From the NCBI RefSeq assembly GCF_032583975.1, contig NZ_JAWHTF010000002.1: a stretch of 64,000 nucleotides of DNA; one strand, 5' to 3'. Position 1 is the first letter of the stretch. Every line of letters begins with the position of its first letter. The notes beneath the pieces were generated by a model that was not told the origin of the DNA, did no database searches, and was given only the letters and a program-made list of their open reading frames with translations. Shown here in pieces: positions 53,826 to 63,344 of this stretch. The stretch comes from Gilvirhabdus luticola. GTDB lineage: Bacteria; Bacteroidota; Bacteroidia; Flavobacteriales; Flavobacteriaceae. Made by a program: the position numbers and the translations under genes.

Positions 53826-54956
53826 TTATTCTCCACAAATCTTATTCAAAATCCAAAGATAATCTTGTCTGTTTTTTACAAAGTCTTTATCAGAAATATC
53901 AATAATTTTAACATTAAACTCTGTTTGGTTCTTTAAAAAGTCTAAATAACCTGCGTTGATTTTTTCAAGATAGTCGTCGGCGATATCCTTTTCATAATCT
54001 CTGCCACGTTGCTTTATGTTTTCCTGTAATCGTTCTGTGTTTTGGTACAAATACACATACAAATCTGGTTTGGCTATATCTTTATACATTAAATAAAAGA
54101 GTTTCCGGTAGAGCTTAAACTCGTCTTCAGGCAAGGTGATCTTTGAGAAAATAAGCGACTTAAACACGTCATAATCGCTTACAATAAAATCTTTAAACAG
54201 ATCAAGTTGAGAAAGGTCGTCAGAAATTTGTTGATATCTGTCTGCCAGAAAAGACATCTCCAGAGTAAAGGCGTAACGCTGTGGTTCTTCATAAAATTTT
54301 GGCAAAAAAGGATTATCTGCAAAACGTTCCAAAATTAGTTTGGCATTAAACTCATGAGATATCTTTGTCGCTAAACTTGTTTTGCCAGCGCCTATGTTTC
54401 CTTCTATAGCGATATAATTGAAGTTTGAAAAGCTATATTGTTTACTTGGATTTTTTAACCAAATATTAATGGGTTGTAAATTGCTTTTATCTTCACATTC
54501 TTCTAATAAAACAGACACATCTTTATCAAGTTTTGGATGAATCACTTTAGAAGCAATATCGTTTAAAGGTTGCAAAACAAACTTACGAAGTTGCATTTTT
54601 GGATGTGGAATCTTAAGTGTTTTTGTACTGACAATTTCATCTTCTAAAAAGATAATATCTAAATCTATACTACGAGATTCGTAACCTTTCTTTTTGGTTC
54701 GAATCCTTCCCAAAGACTTTTCAATAGCAATTAATTCTTTGAGTAGTGTTTTAGAATCAAGTTCTGTTTCTATACAAATACAAGTATTCAAAAACTCATC
54801 GCCCTCAAACCCAAGTGCTGGACTCTTATAAACTCTGGATATAATGTTTACCTTTCCTATTTTGGTAAAAATAAGGTTAATGGCGTCTTGTAAGTTTTTA
54901 AACTTATCACCTTGATTACTGCCTAATGAAATATATACTTTTGAAGGTAAATTCAT
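53826..54956 (-). CDS. folK: Bifunctional HPPK / deoxynucleoside kinase fusion
   Basis: A 376-residue fusion. Residues about 4-155 are hydroxymethyldihydropterin pyrophosphokinase of folate synthesis (KVYISLGSNQGDKFKNLQDAI, SPALGFEGDEFLNTC, IEKSLGRIRTKKKGYESRSIDLDIIFLEDE, HPKMQLRKFVLQPLNDIA). Residues about 178-376 are a deoxynucleoside kinase (YIAIEGNIGAGKTSLATKIS P-loop, LILERFADNPFLPKFY with the ERF-type active site, KQRGRDYEKDI lid). The pairing joins folate and deoxynucleotide supply and is, as I recall, usual in Flavobacteriia. Start is ATG 54954-54956 (MNLPSK). Its stop codon faces the end of repeat E2. Confidence 0.94.
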   Translation of the reverse strand: MNLPSKVYISLGSNQGDKFKNLQDAINLIFTKIGKVNIISRVYKSPALGFEGDEFLNTCICIETELDSKTLLKELIAIEKSLGRIRTKKKGYESRSIDLDIIFLEDEIVSTKTLKIPHPKMQLRKFVLQPLNDIASKVIHPKLDKDVSVLLEECEDKSNLQPINIWLKNPSKQYSFSNFNYIAIEGNIGAGKTSLATKISHEFNAKLILERFADNPFLPKFYEEPQRYAFTLEMSFLADRYQQISDDLSQLDLFKDFIVSDYDVFKSLIFSKITLPEDEFKLYRKLFYLMYKDIAKPDLYVYLYQNTERLQENIKQRGRDYEKDIADDYLEKINAGYLDFLKNQTEFNVKIIDISDKDFVKNRQDYLWILNKICGE

Positions 54957-55028
54957 ATTTAGAGCCAAAATAACTAAAAGAAAATTTAATGCTTTATATT
55001 TACTGAAGCTATTTATTCACAATTTTAA

Positions 55029-55733
55029 ATGACCTTAAAAGAAAAACTACTTGCTCAAAGAATTTACCTGTTGTTAGGAGGTTTATTTATCACATCATTA
55101 GTAGTTTCAAATTTGATTTTTCAAAAGTTTTTTTATTGGTATCCCGTAGATGTTGAAGTTTTTGGGACTAAACTTTTTGAATTATCAGTCGGTATCTTAC
55201 CTTACCCAATTACTTTTTTAATTACAGATTTAATAAGTGAGATATATGGTAAAAAAAGAGCAAATGATGTTGTAGTGGTTGGTATTTTTGCGTCACTTTT
55301 TTCATTGCTTATTGTTTTGGTATCAAATGCTGCACCTGCGACTAATTGGTCTCCTGTAGATAATGGATTGTTTAAAACTGTTTTTGGGAGTACAGCCATT
55401 GCGGTAACAGCAAGCATGATGGCCTATTTGTTTGCTCAATTTATAGACATCCAAATCTATCATTTTTGGAAACGTCTAACTAAAGGAAGGCATTTATGGT
55501 TAAGAAATAATTTTTCAACATTCTCTTCTCAATTTGTTGATACTTTTACCATTGTATTTCTATTATGCTCTTTCAATATCATTGAATGGGACAAGTTTTA
55601 TGGTTTGTTAGTATCTGGCTTTATTTTTAAAGTCTTAATTGCTGTTTGTGATACACCTTTCCTTTATTTAGGTGTTTTTTTATTTAGAAAACGATTCAAA
55701 TTGAAAGTAAATGAGGAAATCAAACTCGTTTAA
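55029..55733 (+). CDS. Queuosine precursor transporter (YhhQ/QPTR family)
   Basis: Inner-membrane transporter of 234 residues with about six helices, thought to import the queuosine precursor preQ0 or preQ1 for tRNA modification. Family markers: GGLFITSLVVSNLIFQKFF, GTKLFELSVGILPYPITFLITDLISEIYGKKRANDVV, TNWSPVDNGLFKTVFGSTAIAVTASMMAYLFAQFIDIQIYHFWKRLTKGRHLWLRNNFSTFSSQFVDT. No preQ1 riboswitch is recognisable in the 70-bp leader. It is divergent from folK-dNK. Confidence 0.93.
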   Translation: MTLKEKLLAQRIYLLLGGLFITSLVVSNLIFQKFFYWYPVDVEVFGTKLFELSVGILPYPITFLITDLISEIYGKKRANDVVVVGIFASLFSLLIVLVSNAAPATNWSPVDNGLFKTVFGSTAIAVTASMMAYLFAQFIDIQIYHFWKRLTKGRHLWLRNNFSTFSSQFVDTFTIVFLLCSFNIIEWDKFYGLLVSGFIFKVLIAVCDTPFLYLGVFLFRKRFKLKVNEEIKLV

Positions 55734-55800
55734 TACCTTCATTCATTTTATAATTCCATCTTTTAATTTATTTTATACGTATATATTCTAAACCCTTTGC

Positions 55801-58446
55801 ATGAAAAAAGTTTTAAAAATTATTGGACTAACATTAATAATCATCCTATGTTTACTAATAGCCATTCCTTTTGCGTTTCAATCGCAAATTAAAGATATGG
55901 TCAAACGCTTTATAAACCAGAGCCTAAATGCCAAAGTAGAATTTGCCGATGTTAGCTTAAGTCTTTTAAGAAGCTTTCCTCAAGCACATGTAAAAGTAGA
56001 TGATCTTGTAATAACCAACTTTAAACCTTTTGAAGGTGATACTCTTGCTAAAACAAAATCAATAGCTTTCACCTTGTCTGTTAAAGAATTGTTCAAAAAA
56101 GCGAGTGATGCCCCTATAGTTGTGAATTCTATACAAATTAATGAGGCATCATTAACTTTAAGCACAGATGAGTTGGGTAATAACAATTATGATATTGTTA
56201 AAAAACCTGACAGCTCCACATCTAAAGGAAGTGAGAACTTTTCGTTTGATATTGAAGACTATAAAATAAGCAATAGCACACTTGCATATATTGACCAAAA
56301 AAGTAAAACAGAGATTTATGTTTCTGAACTGAACCATAGCGGAAAAGGTTCATTTTCTGCTGAAACATCTGAATTAGTTACACAAACTGAAGCCAATGTT
56401 AGTCTTATTGTAGACAGCACAAAATATTTAAACAACAACAAAATAAAGCTAGATGCTTTAATCGGCCTGGATTTAGACAAAAACACTTACACATTTAAAG
56501 AAAATAAAGGATACATCAATCAGTTGCCATTGGAGTTTGAAGGTTATGTGCAACAATTGGAGAATGGACAGGAAGTTGATATAACTTTTGAAAACCCAGA
56601 ATCTTCTTTCAAAGATTTTCTTGCAGTTATTCCTGAAGTTTATTCAAAAAATATCGCTGATGTTAAGACCTCAGGTGATTTCAAGGTAAAAGGTGTCATC
56701 AAAGGATTGATTTCTGAAACAACCATTCCAACTCTAGATATAAGCATCACATCTGATAATGCTTCTTTTAAATATCCAGATTTGCCTAAAACTGTTGAAA
56801 ACATCTCCATCAATACTGTTGTAAAAAACACAACAGGCAATGCAGACGATACCTATATTGATGTAAAAACCTTCAATTTTAAAATTGATAACGATGTGTT
56901 TAAATCCTCAGCTACCTTAAAAAACATTACAGAAAATATGTTAGTAAATGCAGATATTGATGGTGTGATAAATCTTGCCAATATTTCTAAAGCATATCCA
57001 ATAGATATTGAAAAGGAATTGAAAGGAATTTTAATTGCAAAGCTCAACACTAATTTTGATATGAATGCCATTGAAAATAGTGCTTATGAGCGTATAAAAA
57101 ACAGCGGATATATGAGTGTTTCCGATTTTGTTTACTCATCAAAAGAAATGCAAAACCCCGTATATATTAAAAGTGCTAATATGAAGTTTACACCTGCAAC
57201 GGTAACTCTTAATAACTTTGAAGCAAAAACGGGTCAAAGCGATATAAAAGCAACTGGAATTATAAAAAACTTATATGGTTTTATGTTTAGCGACAAGGAT
57301 CTTCAAGGCAACTTTAACCTTAATTCTAATACATTTGTGCTGAATGATTTTATATCTCAAGATAAAAGTGCTGAAAAGAATAGCAATAAAGCAAAGTCAC
57401 TTAAAATTCCTGAATTTTTAGATTGTACAATCAGTGCAAGCGCTAATTCGGTCGTATATGATAATCTAAATTTAAAAGGAGTTTCTGGTTCTCTTTATAT
57501 AAAAGACCAAGAAGCTACATTACAAAATTTAACTTCTAATCTTTTAGATGGTATTTTGGCAGTAACTGGTAAAGTGTCAACAAAAACTGATGTTCCAACC
57601 TTTAATCTGAATTTGGGCGCAGATAGTTTTGACATTTCAAAATCGTTTGCAAATCTAGATTTAATTAAAGCTTTAGCTCCTATAGCTAATGTGCTTCAAG
57701 GTAAAATGAATTCAACTATTAATTTATCTGGTACTTTAAACGAAGAGTTTACACCGAATTTAAATTCTATCAATGGGAAAGCTTTTGTAGAATTGTTAAC
57801 TACATCCATAAATACGGATCAAGCTAAAGTATTGAATAGTTTAGGTGAAGCTTTAAATTTTATTAATGTAAAAGATATAAATCTTAAAGACCTGAAAACA
57901 CAATTAGATTTCAGCAATGGCATGGTAAATGTAAAACCATTCAACCTTTCTTACAAAGACATTGATGTTGTTATTTCCGGATCTCATGGCTTTGACAAAT
58001 CTTTAAATTATAATGCAACTTTTAATGTTCCAGCAAAATATCTAGGTAATGAAGTAAATAGCCTAATAAGCAAAATTAATGATGATAATGTTAAAAAGAT
58101 TTCCATTCCTGTAACGGCTAACATTACCGGATCGTTTACAAATCCCAAAATAACAACAGATTTGAGTAGCGGTGTTTCAAAACTTACCAAACAACTAATT
58201 GAAATAGAAAAGCAAAAACTACTTAATTCAGGCAAAGATAAAATCAAAGAATTACTTGGTGGAATTAGCGGTATTGATAGTAAATCAAAAAATGATACTT
58301 CAAAAAAAGATTCAACTACTGTTAAAACCGATTCTGTGAAAGTGGATACAACTACAAAGAAAACGGAAAACCAAGTCGAAGAAAGCATTAAGAATGCTCT
58401 AGGTGGCCTGATAAAAAATCGAAAGAAAAAAGATTCAACCAAATAG
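55801..58446 (+). CDS. AsmA family protein
   Basis: A large (881-residue) envelope protein with one N-terminal membrane helix (KIIGLTLIIILCLLIAIPFAFQSQI) followed by an AsmA/chorein-like beta-rich periplasmic repeat structure: NAKVEFADVSLSLLRSFPQAHVKVDDLVITNFKPFEGDTLA at the N-terminus and the AsmA_2-like C-terminal region with GKAFVELLTTSINTDQAKVLNSLGEALNF, VVISGSHGFDKSLNYNATFNVPAKYLGNEVN. AsmA-like proteins are thought to move phospholipids between the membranes. The last 60 residues are low-complexity Lys/Ser/Thr/Asp. No operon partner: the next gene, the sigma factor, is 155 bp away. Confidence 0.9.
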   Translation: MKKVLKIIGLTLIIILCLLIAIPFAFQSQIKDMVKRFINQSLNAKVEFADVSLSLLRSFPQAHVKVDDLVITNFKPFEGDTLAKTKSIAFTLSVKELFKKASDAPIVVNSIQINEASLTLSTDELGNNNYDIVKKPDSSTSKGSENFSFDIEDYKISNSTLAYIDQKSKTEIYVSELNHSGKGSFSAETSELVTQTEANVSLIVDSTKYLNNNKIKLDALIGLDLDKNTYTFKENKGYINQLPLEFEGYVQQLENGQEVDITFENPESSFKDFLAVIPEVYSKNIADVKTSGDFKVKGVIKGLISETTIPTLDISITSDNASFKYPDLPKTVENISINTVVKNTTGNADDTYIDVKTFNFKIDNDVFKSSATLKNITENMLVNADIDGVINLANISKAYPIDIEKELKGILIAKLNTNFDMNAIENSAYERIKNSGYMSVSDFVYSSKEMQNPVYIKSANMKFTPATVTLNNFEAKTGQSDIKATGIIKNLYGFMFSDKDLQGNFNLNSNTFVLNDFISQDKSAEKNSNKAKSLKIPEFLDCTISASANSVVYDNLNLKGVSGSLYIKDQEATLQNLTSNLLDGILAVTGKVSTKTDVPTFNLNLGADSFDISKSFANLDLIKALAPIANVLQGKMNSTINLSGTLNEEFTPNLNSINGKAFVELLTTSINTDQAKVLNSLGEALNFINVKDINLKDLKTQLDFSNGMVNVKPFNLSYKDIDVVISGSHGFDKSLNYNATFNVPAKYLGNEVNSLISKINDDNVKKISIPVTANITGSFTNPKITTDLSSGVSKLTKQLIEIEKQKLLNSGKDKIKELLGGISGIDSKSKNDTSKKDSTTVKTDSVKVDTTTKKTENQVEESIKNALGGLIKNRKKKDSTK

Positions 58447-58601
58447 ATTATTTCTCAAAAAAGGTTTAAATCCTTTCATTTTTTTCAATTTCATCCATTT
58501 TCAACCTCATTTTGGTAATTTTTTTAATGAAATGATGATTTTTCTTGCTTTTGTCATTTATAAAGTTATGTTGTATAAAAAATAATAAGCAAAATTAATA
58601 T

Positions 58602-59465
58602 ATGAGGCAATTAAAGATTACAAAACAAGTTACCAACAGAGAATCCAAATCATTAGATAAATACTTACAAGACATTAGCAAGTTACCTATGATAACAGCT
58701 GATGAAGAAGTAGAGTTAGCACAACGAATTAGAAATGATGATCAAATAGCATTAAACAAATTGGTAACTGCCAATCTTCGTTTTGTAGTGTCGGTTGCAA
58801 AACAATACCAAAATCAAGGCTTAAAATTACCAGATTTAATCAATGAAGGAAATGCAGGGTTAGTGAAAGCAGCAAAACGTTTTGATGAAACAAGAGGTTT
58901 TAAGTTTATATCTTATGCAGTATGGTGGATAAGACAAGCTATTTTGCAAGCTTTGGCAGAGCAATCAAGGATTGTAAGATTGCCATTAAATAAAATAGGT
59001 TCAATTAATAAAATAAATAAAGCCTATTCTTTTTTAGAACAGGCTCATGAAAGAGCGCCAAGTGCTGAAGAAATTGCGAAAGAATTAGATTTAAGCGTTA
59101 CAGAAGTGAAGCAATCCATGAAAAATTCAGGAAGGCATCTATCTATGGATGCTCCACTAAAAGAAGGTGAAACATCAAGCTTATATGATGTGGTAAGATC
59201 TGGAGAATCTCCAAATCCAGATAAGGATTTAATGGTTGAATCCTTAAGTGTTGAAATTAACAGAGCATTAGAAACTTTGTCTCCAAGAGAAAGTGATGTT
59301 TTAAGACTTTACTACGGTTTGGGTAATGAGTCTCCTTTAAGTTTGGTGGAAATAAGCGAAACCTTCGATTTGACTAGAGAACGTGTAAGACAAATTAGAG
59401 AAAAGGCTATAAGAAGATTAAGACATACCTCAAAAAGTAAAATATTAAAAACATATTTAGGATAG
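58602..59465 (+). CDS. rpoD: Primary RNA polymerase sigma factor
   Basis: A 287-residue sigma-70 factor lacking region 1.1, the compact form used as housekeeping sigma in Bacteroidota. Regions visible: 1.2 (SLDKYLQDISKLPMITADEEVELAQRI), 2 (LVTANLRFVVSVAKQYQNQGLKLPDLINEGNAGLVKAAKRFDETRGFKFISYAVWWIRQAI), 3 (EIAKELDLSVTEVKQSM, HLSMDAPL) and 4 (ALETLSPRESDVLRLYYGL, LVEISETFDLTRERVRQIREKAIRRLRH). It should read the TTTG/TAnnTTTG promoters seen in this window. rpsU follows after 30 bp. Confidence 0.97.
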   Translation: MRQLKITKQVTNRESKSLDKYLQDISKLPMITADEEVELAQRIRNDDQIALNKLVTANLRFVVSVAKQYQNQGLKLPDLINEGNAGLVKAAKRFDETRGFKFISYAVWWIRQAILQALAEQSRIVRLPLNKIGSINKINKAYSFLEQAHERAPSAEEIAKELDLSVTEVKQSMKNSGRHLSMDAPLKEGETSSLYDVVRSGESPNPDKDLMVESLSVEINRALETLSPRESDVLRLYYGLGNESPLSLVEISETFDLTRERVRQIREKAIRRLRHTSKSKILKTYLG

Positions 59466-59495
59466 TCTTAAATATATCAACAGAAAAAACTATTT

Positions 59496-59690
59496 ATGAT
59501 AAAAATTGAAATTAAAGAAGGTGAAAATATTGAAAGAGCTTTAAAGCGCTACAAACGTAAACATCGCAACGTAAAAGTGATGCAAAACATAAGAGAGAAT
59601 CAATTTTTTACAAAAAAATCAATTAAAAGAAGACGAGAAATACAAAAAGCCTCTTATATACAAAATTTAAGAGATCAAGAAGAATATTAA
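59496..59690 (+). CDS. rpsU: 30S ribosomal protein S21
   Basis: 64 residues, the normal size. The sequence MIKIEIKEGENIERALKRYKRKHRNVKVMQNIRENQFFTKKSIKRRREIQKASYIQ is the bS21 pattern with its basic C-terminal helix. S21 sits near the anti-Shine-Dalgarno end of 16S rRNA; in Bacteroidota this region hides the anti-SD, in line with the scarcity of SD sequences here. Followed by a strong terminator. Confidence 0.97.
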   Translation: MIKIEIKEGENIERALKRYKRKHRNVKVMQNIRENQFFTKKSIKRRREIQKASYIQNLRDQEEY

Positions 59691-59697
59691 AATAATT

Positions 59698-59727
59698 AAA
59701 AAAGCACTCGTATTGAGTGCTTTTTTA
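59698..59727. terminator. Bidirectional terminator after rpsU
   Basis: GCACTC (59704-59709), loop GTATT, GAGTGC (59715-59720) with A and T runs on either side. Serves rpsU and the convergent gene ending at 59725. Confidence 0.85.
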
Positions 59728-60516
59728 AATTGAGATATTAACAACCAATCCTTCATTTGATCTAATATTGAAAACAGTTTGGTCTTCAAATATTAAATAC
59801 TGTCCCTTTATTCCAACAAGCTTTCCTGAATAATTATTTGATTTTACTAAATTTAGGCTTTTAGGTTTCTCTGGATATTGAAGCACTGGAAATTCTAAAT
59901 TAGTTTCGGTGTTAGATTGAATAAAATACGCTTTAGCTTCATCAGGTATGTATTGCTTAAGACGTTCTCTCCAAGAAACTAGGTCTTCATCCTTAATTTC
60001 GTTCTTTAACATAGAACGCCAGTTGGTCTTATCAGACACATGATCTTTTAAAGCAACTTCTGTGATACCAGCCAAATAACGATTTGGCACTTCAACAATT
60101 TCTATTGCCTCATGTGCTCCTTGGTCAATCCAACGTGTGGGTACTTGACTTCTTCGAGTCACACCTACCTTAACATCGCTCGAATTTGCAAGATATACTA
60201 TGTGAGGTTGCAATTGTACTTTCTTCTCATACTCCAAATCCCTATCTTCTTTATCCAGATGTGCTGTGCTTAATTCAGGACGCATGATCCAATCTGCAGC
60301 TTGAGGAATATCAAAAAAACAACTTTTACAAAAGCCTTGTCTAAAAATTGGTTTATTTAAACCACAATTTAAACATTGATATTTTATGAACTCAATCTTT
60401 ATAGTTTTATCCAAAAGTTGGTTTACATTTATAAAATCATTTTCAAACACCAAATAATATTGTATAGGGTTTGCAAACTCACTCTCCATTTTTGTTAAAA
60501 CACCTTGGTAGGTCAT
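59725..60516 (-). CDS. DUF2797 domain protein
   Basis: A 263-residue cytosolic protein of the DUF2797 family. Four Cys form a zinc-ribbon-like pair (CLNCGLNKPIFRQGFCKSC near residues 48-66), followed by the family core LEYEKKVQLQPHIVYLANSSDVKVGVTRRSQVPTRWIDQGAHEAIEIVEVPNRYLAGITEVALKDHVSDKTNWRSML, which resembles a GIY-YIG-like fold (YLA...VGVTR). The biological function is unknown. Transcribed divergently from the next gene with a 42-bp spacer. Confidence 0.9.
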   Translation of the reverse strand: MTYQGVLTKMESEFANPIQYYLVFENDFINVNQLLDKTIKIEFIKYQCLNCGLNKPIFRQGFCKSCFFDIPQAADWIMRPELSTAHLDKEDRDLEYEKKVQLQPHIVYLANSSDVKVGVTRRSQVPTRWIDQGAHEAIEIVEVPNRYLAGITEVALKDHVSDKTNWRSMLKNEIKDEDLVSWRERLKQYIPDEAKAYFIQSNTETNLEFPVLQYPEKPKSLNLVKSNNYSGKLVGIKGQYLIFEDQTVFNIRSNEGLVVNISI

Positions 60517-60558
60517 AAAAAAAAGTGTTAATTTTAAAAAAATAAAGATACTATAAAT

Positions 60559-62082
60559 ATGCCAATCCCTTTAGTTAATTCTATTGCTTCATGGTTCTTA
60601 AAAAAACGATTTCATCAAATTGAATTGTTTTTAAAATATCCTAATGAAGTACAGGAAGAGTTGTTATTTAATTTACTAGATACTGCTAAAGACACACAAA
60701 TTGGTAAGCAATATAATTTTGCTTCTATAAAAAACTATAAAACTTTTGCAGAGCGAATTCCCGTATCTACTTATGAAAATTATCAGGATATTATAGAAAG
60801 GTCTCGAAAAGGTGAGACCAATATATTTTGGCCTACACCAATTAAATGGTTTGCCAAATCTAGTGGAACGACCAATGCAAAAAGTAAGTTTATTCCGGTA
60901 AGTGAAGATTCTCTTGAAGATTGCCACTATGCTGCTGGAAAAGATTTATTATGTATGTATCTAAATAATAATGAAGATTCTCAATTATTTACAGGAAAAA
61001 GTTTGCGACTTGGTGGAAGCAAAGAATTGTACAGAGAAAACGGAACTGTTTTCGGAGACCTTTCGGCCATTTTAATAGATAATATGCCTTTTTGGGCTGA
61101 ATTCAGTAGTACTCCAAGTAATAAAGTTTCTTTAATGAGTGACTGGGAATACAAAATGCAAGCTATTGTTGATGAAACAATTAATGAGAATGTTACGAGT
61201 TTAACTGGAGTTCCTTCTTGGATGTTGGCATTATTAAATAATGTACTTGAAACAACTGGGAAAAACAATTTGTTTGAGGTATGGCCAAATCTAGAAGTAT
61301 ACTTTCACGGTGGCGTAAGTTTTATACCTTATAAAGACCAATATAGAACCATTTTGCCTAAAAAGGATTTTAAATATTATGAAATCTATAATGCTTCAGA
61401 GGGATTTTTTGCGATTCAGGATAAAAATAATTCAAGCGAACTTCTGCTCATGCTGGATTATGGGATTTTTTATGAGTTTATTCCAATGAAAACTTATGGA
61501 ACTAAAGATCAGAAAATCATAAGATTAAGTGAGGTTGAAAAAGACAAGAATTATGCGGTTCTAATTACTACTAATGCTGGATTGTGGCGTTATAAAATTG
61601 GTGACACTGTAAAGTTTACTTCTATAAATCCATATCGGATTAAAGTTACTGGAAGAACAAAACACCATATTAATGCATTTGGAGAAGAGCTCATTATTGA
61701 AAATGCTGAACAAGCTTTAAAGAAGGTCTGTAATAAAACCAATGCAGAAATTGTAGATTATACTGCTGCGCCCATTTTTATGAAAGGAAAAGAGAAAGGC
61801 GGTCACGAATGGATAATTGAATTTAAAAAACCTCCAGGTGATATTGATTATTTCAATGAATTGTTCGATAACGCGCTAAAGGCAATCAATTCTGATTATG
61901 AAGCTAAACGCTATAATAATATGACATTAAACAAGCCTGTTATTCATATCGCTAGAAATCAATTATTTTATGATTGGTTAAAACAAAAAAATAAACTTGG
62001 CGGACAACATAAAGTTCCTAGGCTTTCAAATACTAGAGATTATTTAGAAGAATTAATCGAGTTGAATAACAATATTGGTTGA
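60559..62082 (+). CDS. GH3 auxin-responsive-promoter family acyl-adenylating protein
   Basis: A 507-residue member of the GH3 (auxin conjugation) family of the ANL acyl-adenylate superfamily, not to be confused with glycoside hydrolase 3. It probably activates a carboxylic acid with ATP and joins it to an amine. Features: KWFAKSSGTTNAKSKFIPVS (ATP P-loop equivalent), VYFHGGVSFIPYKDQY, YYEIYNASEGFFAIQ, GLWRYKIGDTVKF and VTGRTKHHINAFGEELIIENAEQAL. The substrate is unknown in bacteria as far as I know. It is not in an operon. A terminator shared with the convergent regulator lies at 62268. Confidence 0.92.
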   Translation: MPIPLVNSIASWFLKKRFHQIELFLKYPNEVQEELLFNLLDTAKDTQIGKQYNFASIKNYKTFAERIPVSTYENYQDIIERSRKGETNIFWPTPIKWFAKSSGTTNAKSKFIPVSEDSLEDCHYAAGKDLLCMYLNNNEDSQLFTGKSLRLGGSKELYRENGTVFGDLSAILIDNMPFWAEFSSTPSNKVSLMSDWEYKMQAIVDETINENVTSLTGVPSWMLALLNNVLETTGKNNLFEVWPNLEVYFHGGVSFIPYKDQYRTILPKKDFKYYEIYNASEGFFAIQDKNNSSELLLMLDYGIFYEFIPMKTYGTKDQKIIRLSEVEKDKNYAVLITTNAGLWRYKIGDTVKFTSINPYRIKVTGRTKHHINAFGEELIIENAEQALKKVCNKTNAEIVDYTAAPIFMKGKEKGGHEWIIEFKKPPGDIDYFNELFDNALKAINSDYEAKRYNNMTLNKPVIHIARNQLFYDWLKQKNKLGGQHKVPRLSNTRDYLEELIELNNNIG

Positions 62083-62267
62083 ACACTTAATCGTTAAAAA
62101 TAGTATCCAAAATCTTTTAACCGAGTTTAATAATCTTTATATCTAAAAGATAATTAGAATACTTGTATTTATTAATTAATAAATTAATTTTATAAAGCTT
62201 TTAAGCAAGACAATGAAATAATTCGTAATGTTGAATTGTTAATTAAATATCCATAAAACCAAAATAT

Positions 62268-62294
62268 AAAACCACTCAAGCATGAGTGGTTTTT
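62268..62294. terminator. Bidirectional terminator overlapping the regulator stop codon
   Basis: AAAACCACTCA (62268-62278), loop AGCA, TGAGTGGTTTT (62283-62293), a perfect 11-bp stem with T runs. The TGA stop of the minus-strand regulator (62276-62278) is inside the stem. Confidence 0.85.
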
Positions 62295-63172
62295 ATGTTT
62301 TTGGCACTTAAAAGCTCCAATTGCATTATCAATTCTTCCGGAGATTTTAATTGAATTAAATCTTTATGGCTATTATTTTCAAAAAATTCTGGATTTCCAG
62401 AAACTAATAAAGGAATATCAGGATTCAATAAGAGTTCATCAAGTATAGAAAGAAAATTGTTGTGTGTAGATACAATAAACATAGTTAGCATTGCATTTGG
62501 GTGTATTTCTTCTACAACAGCATTGATATTCTCTGTTGGGACATTTTGACCAAGATAATAAACTCTCCACCCTAATTTTTTGGCAATAAAGTGAGCTAAT
62601 AATAGACCTATTTCGTGATGCTCGTTTTCTGGCAAAAACATTAAGATAGATGGAGCATCAGCATGAGGCAATGGTAAAAGGTCAATACTCGAAAACATCT
62701 TCTGCTTAATTAAACTGGACACAAAATGTTCTTGGGCAGGTATTATTTTATCAATTCCCCAAAGTACACCTACTTGGTTTAAAAATGGATAGATAATTTT
62801 AGTAGTGGTAGTTAATAACCCATTGTTTATGATATGCGATTTTATAATTTTGTCAAACTTATTTTCATCAAACTCAAGCATACTTATTATTAAGGCAGTA
62901 ATTTCGTCTTCTTGATTAGAATCAATTAATATATCTTCTATTTTTTCATAAATATCCTCATCGGACATTTTATCAATTTTTGAAATCTTAAAACCATTCC
63001 TTAATAATACACTAATATTTAATAGTTTTTTTAATTGACTATCAGAATAGTATCTAATATTGGTTTCTGTTCTATGCGGTTCAAATAAACTATATCTAGT
63101 TTCCCACTTTCTTAATGTTGGTGCTTTAATTCCTGAAAGTGCAACAACCTGTGCTATTGTATATATACTCAT
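62276..63172 (-). CDS. MerR-type regulator with cobalamin-binding domain (CarH/LitR-like)
   Basis: A 298-residue transcription factor. Residues 1-70 are a MerR winged helix (YTIAQVVALSGIKAPTLRKWETRYSLFEPHRTETNIRYYSDSQLKKLLNI). Residues about 80-165 are the helical B12-cap with W138 and E148-H149 in LWGIDKIIPAQEHF, the W-x9-EH pattern of CarH-type light sensors. Residues about 173-290 are a Rossmann B12-binding domain with H186-x-x-G189 in HHEIGLLLAHF. By analogy it represses genes in the dark when bound to adenosylcobalamin and releases in light; carotenoid genes are common targets. It is divergent from the fasciclin gene, its likely target here. Confidence 0.92.
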   Translation of the reverse strand: MSIYTIAQVVALSGIKAPTLRKWETRYSLFEPHRTETNIRYYSDSQLKKLLNISVLLRNGFKISKIDKMSDEDIYEKIEDILIDSNQEDEITALIISMLEFDENKFDKIIKSHIINNGLLTTTTKIIYPFLNQVGVLWGIDKIIPAQEHFVSSLIKQKMFSSIDLLPLPHADAPSILMFLPENEHHEIGLLLAHFIAKKLGWRVYYLGQNVPTENINAVVEEIHPNAMLTMFIVSTHNNFLSILDELLLNPDIPLLVSGNPEFFENNSHKDLIQLKSPEELIMQLELLSAKNIKTTHA

Positions 63173-63328
63173 GTCTAACTTTTATGGTGTAAAGTTAAAC
63201 AAAATTATATAAATAAACCAAATAAAATATATGTAAAATAAATTTTTGTCTAATTTTTTTTCTTTTTTATTTGACAATATCAAATTTATTTGTATATTTG
63301 TCCAAATTATAATAAAAAACATTAGACA
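63172..63328. promoter_or_regulatory. Three TGTCTAAY boxes between the MerR and fasciclin genes
   Basis: TGTCTAAC (63172-63179, touching the regulator ATG), TGTCTAAT (63247-63254) and its exact inverse ATTAGACA (63321-63328). The last two flank the promoter at 63270-63300 on both sides, a layout suited to a repressor. They are candidate operator sites for the adjacent regulator. Confidence 0.45.
63270..63300 (+). promoter_or_regulatory. Promoter of the fasciclin gene
   Basis: TTTG (63270-63273), exactly 19 bases, then TATATTTG (63293-63300): a full match to the Bacteroidota consensus TTTG-N19-TAnnTTTG. The ATG follows 44 bases after the -7 box. Confidence 0.8.
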
Positions 63329-63344
63329 CTAATTATTAGAAATT

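Noticed and set aside
54957..55028. preQ1 riboswitch before the queuosine precursor transporter
   Set aside because: The short leader shows no preQ1 aptamer hairpin or conserved A-rich tail pairing that I can recognise.
58008..58442. Minus-strand open frame of 144 codons
   Set aside because: Antisense to the low-complexity C-terminus of the AsmA protein; its Phe/Ser/Leu-rich sequence is what that composition gives in reverse.
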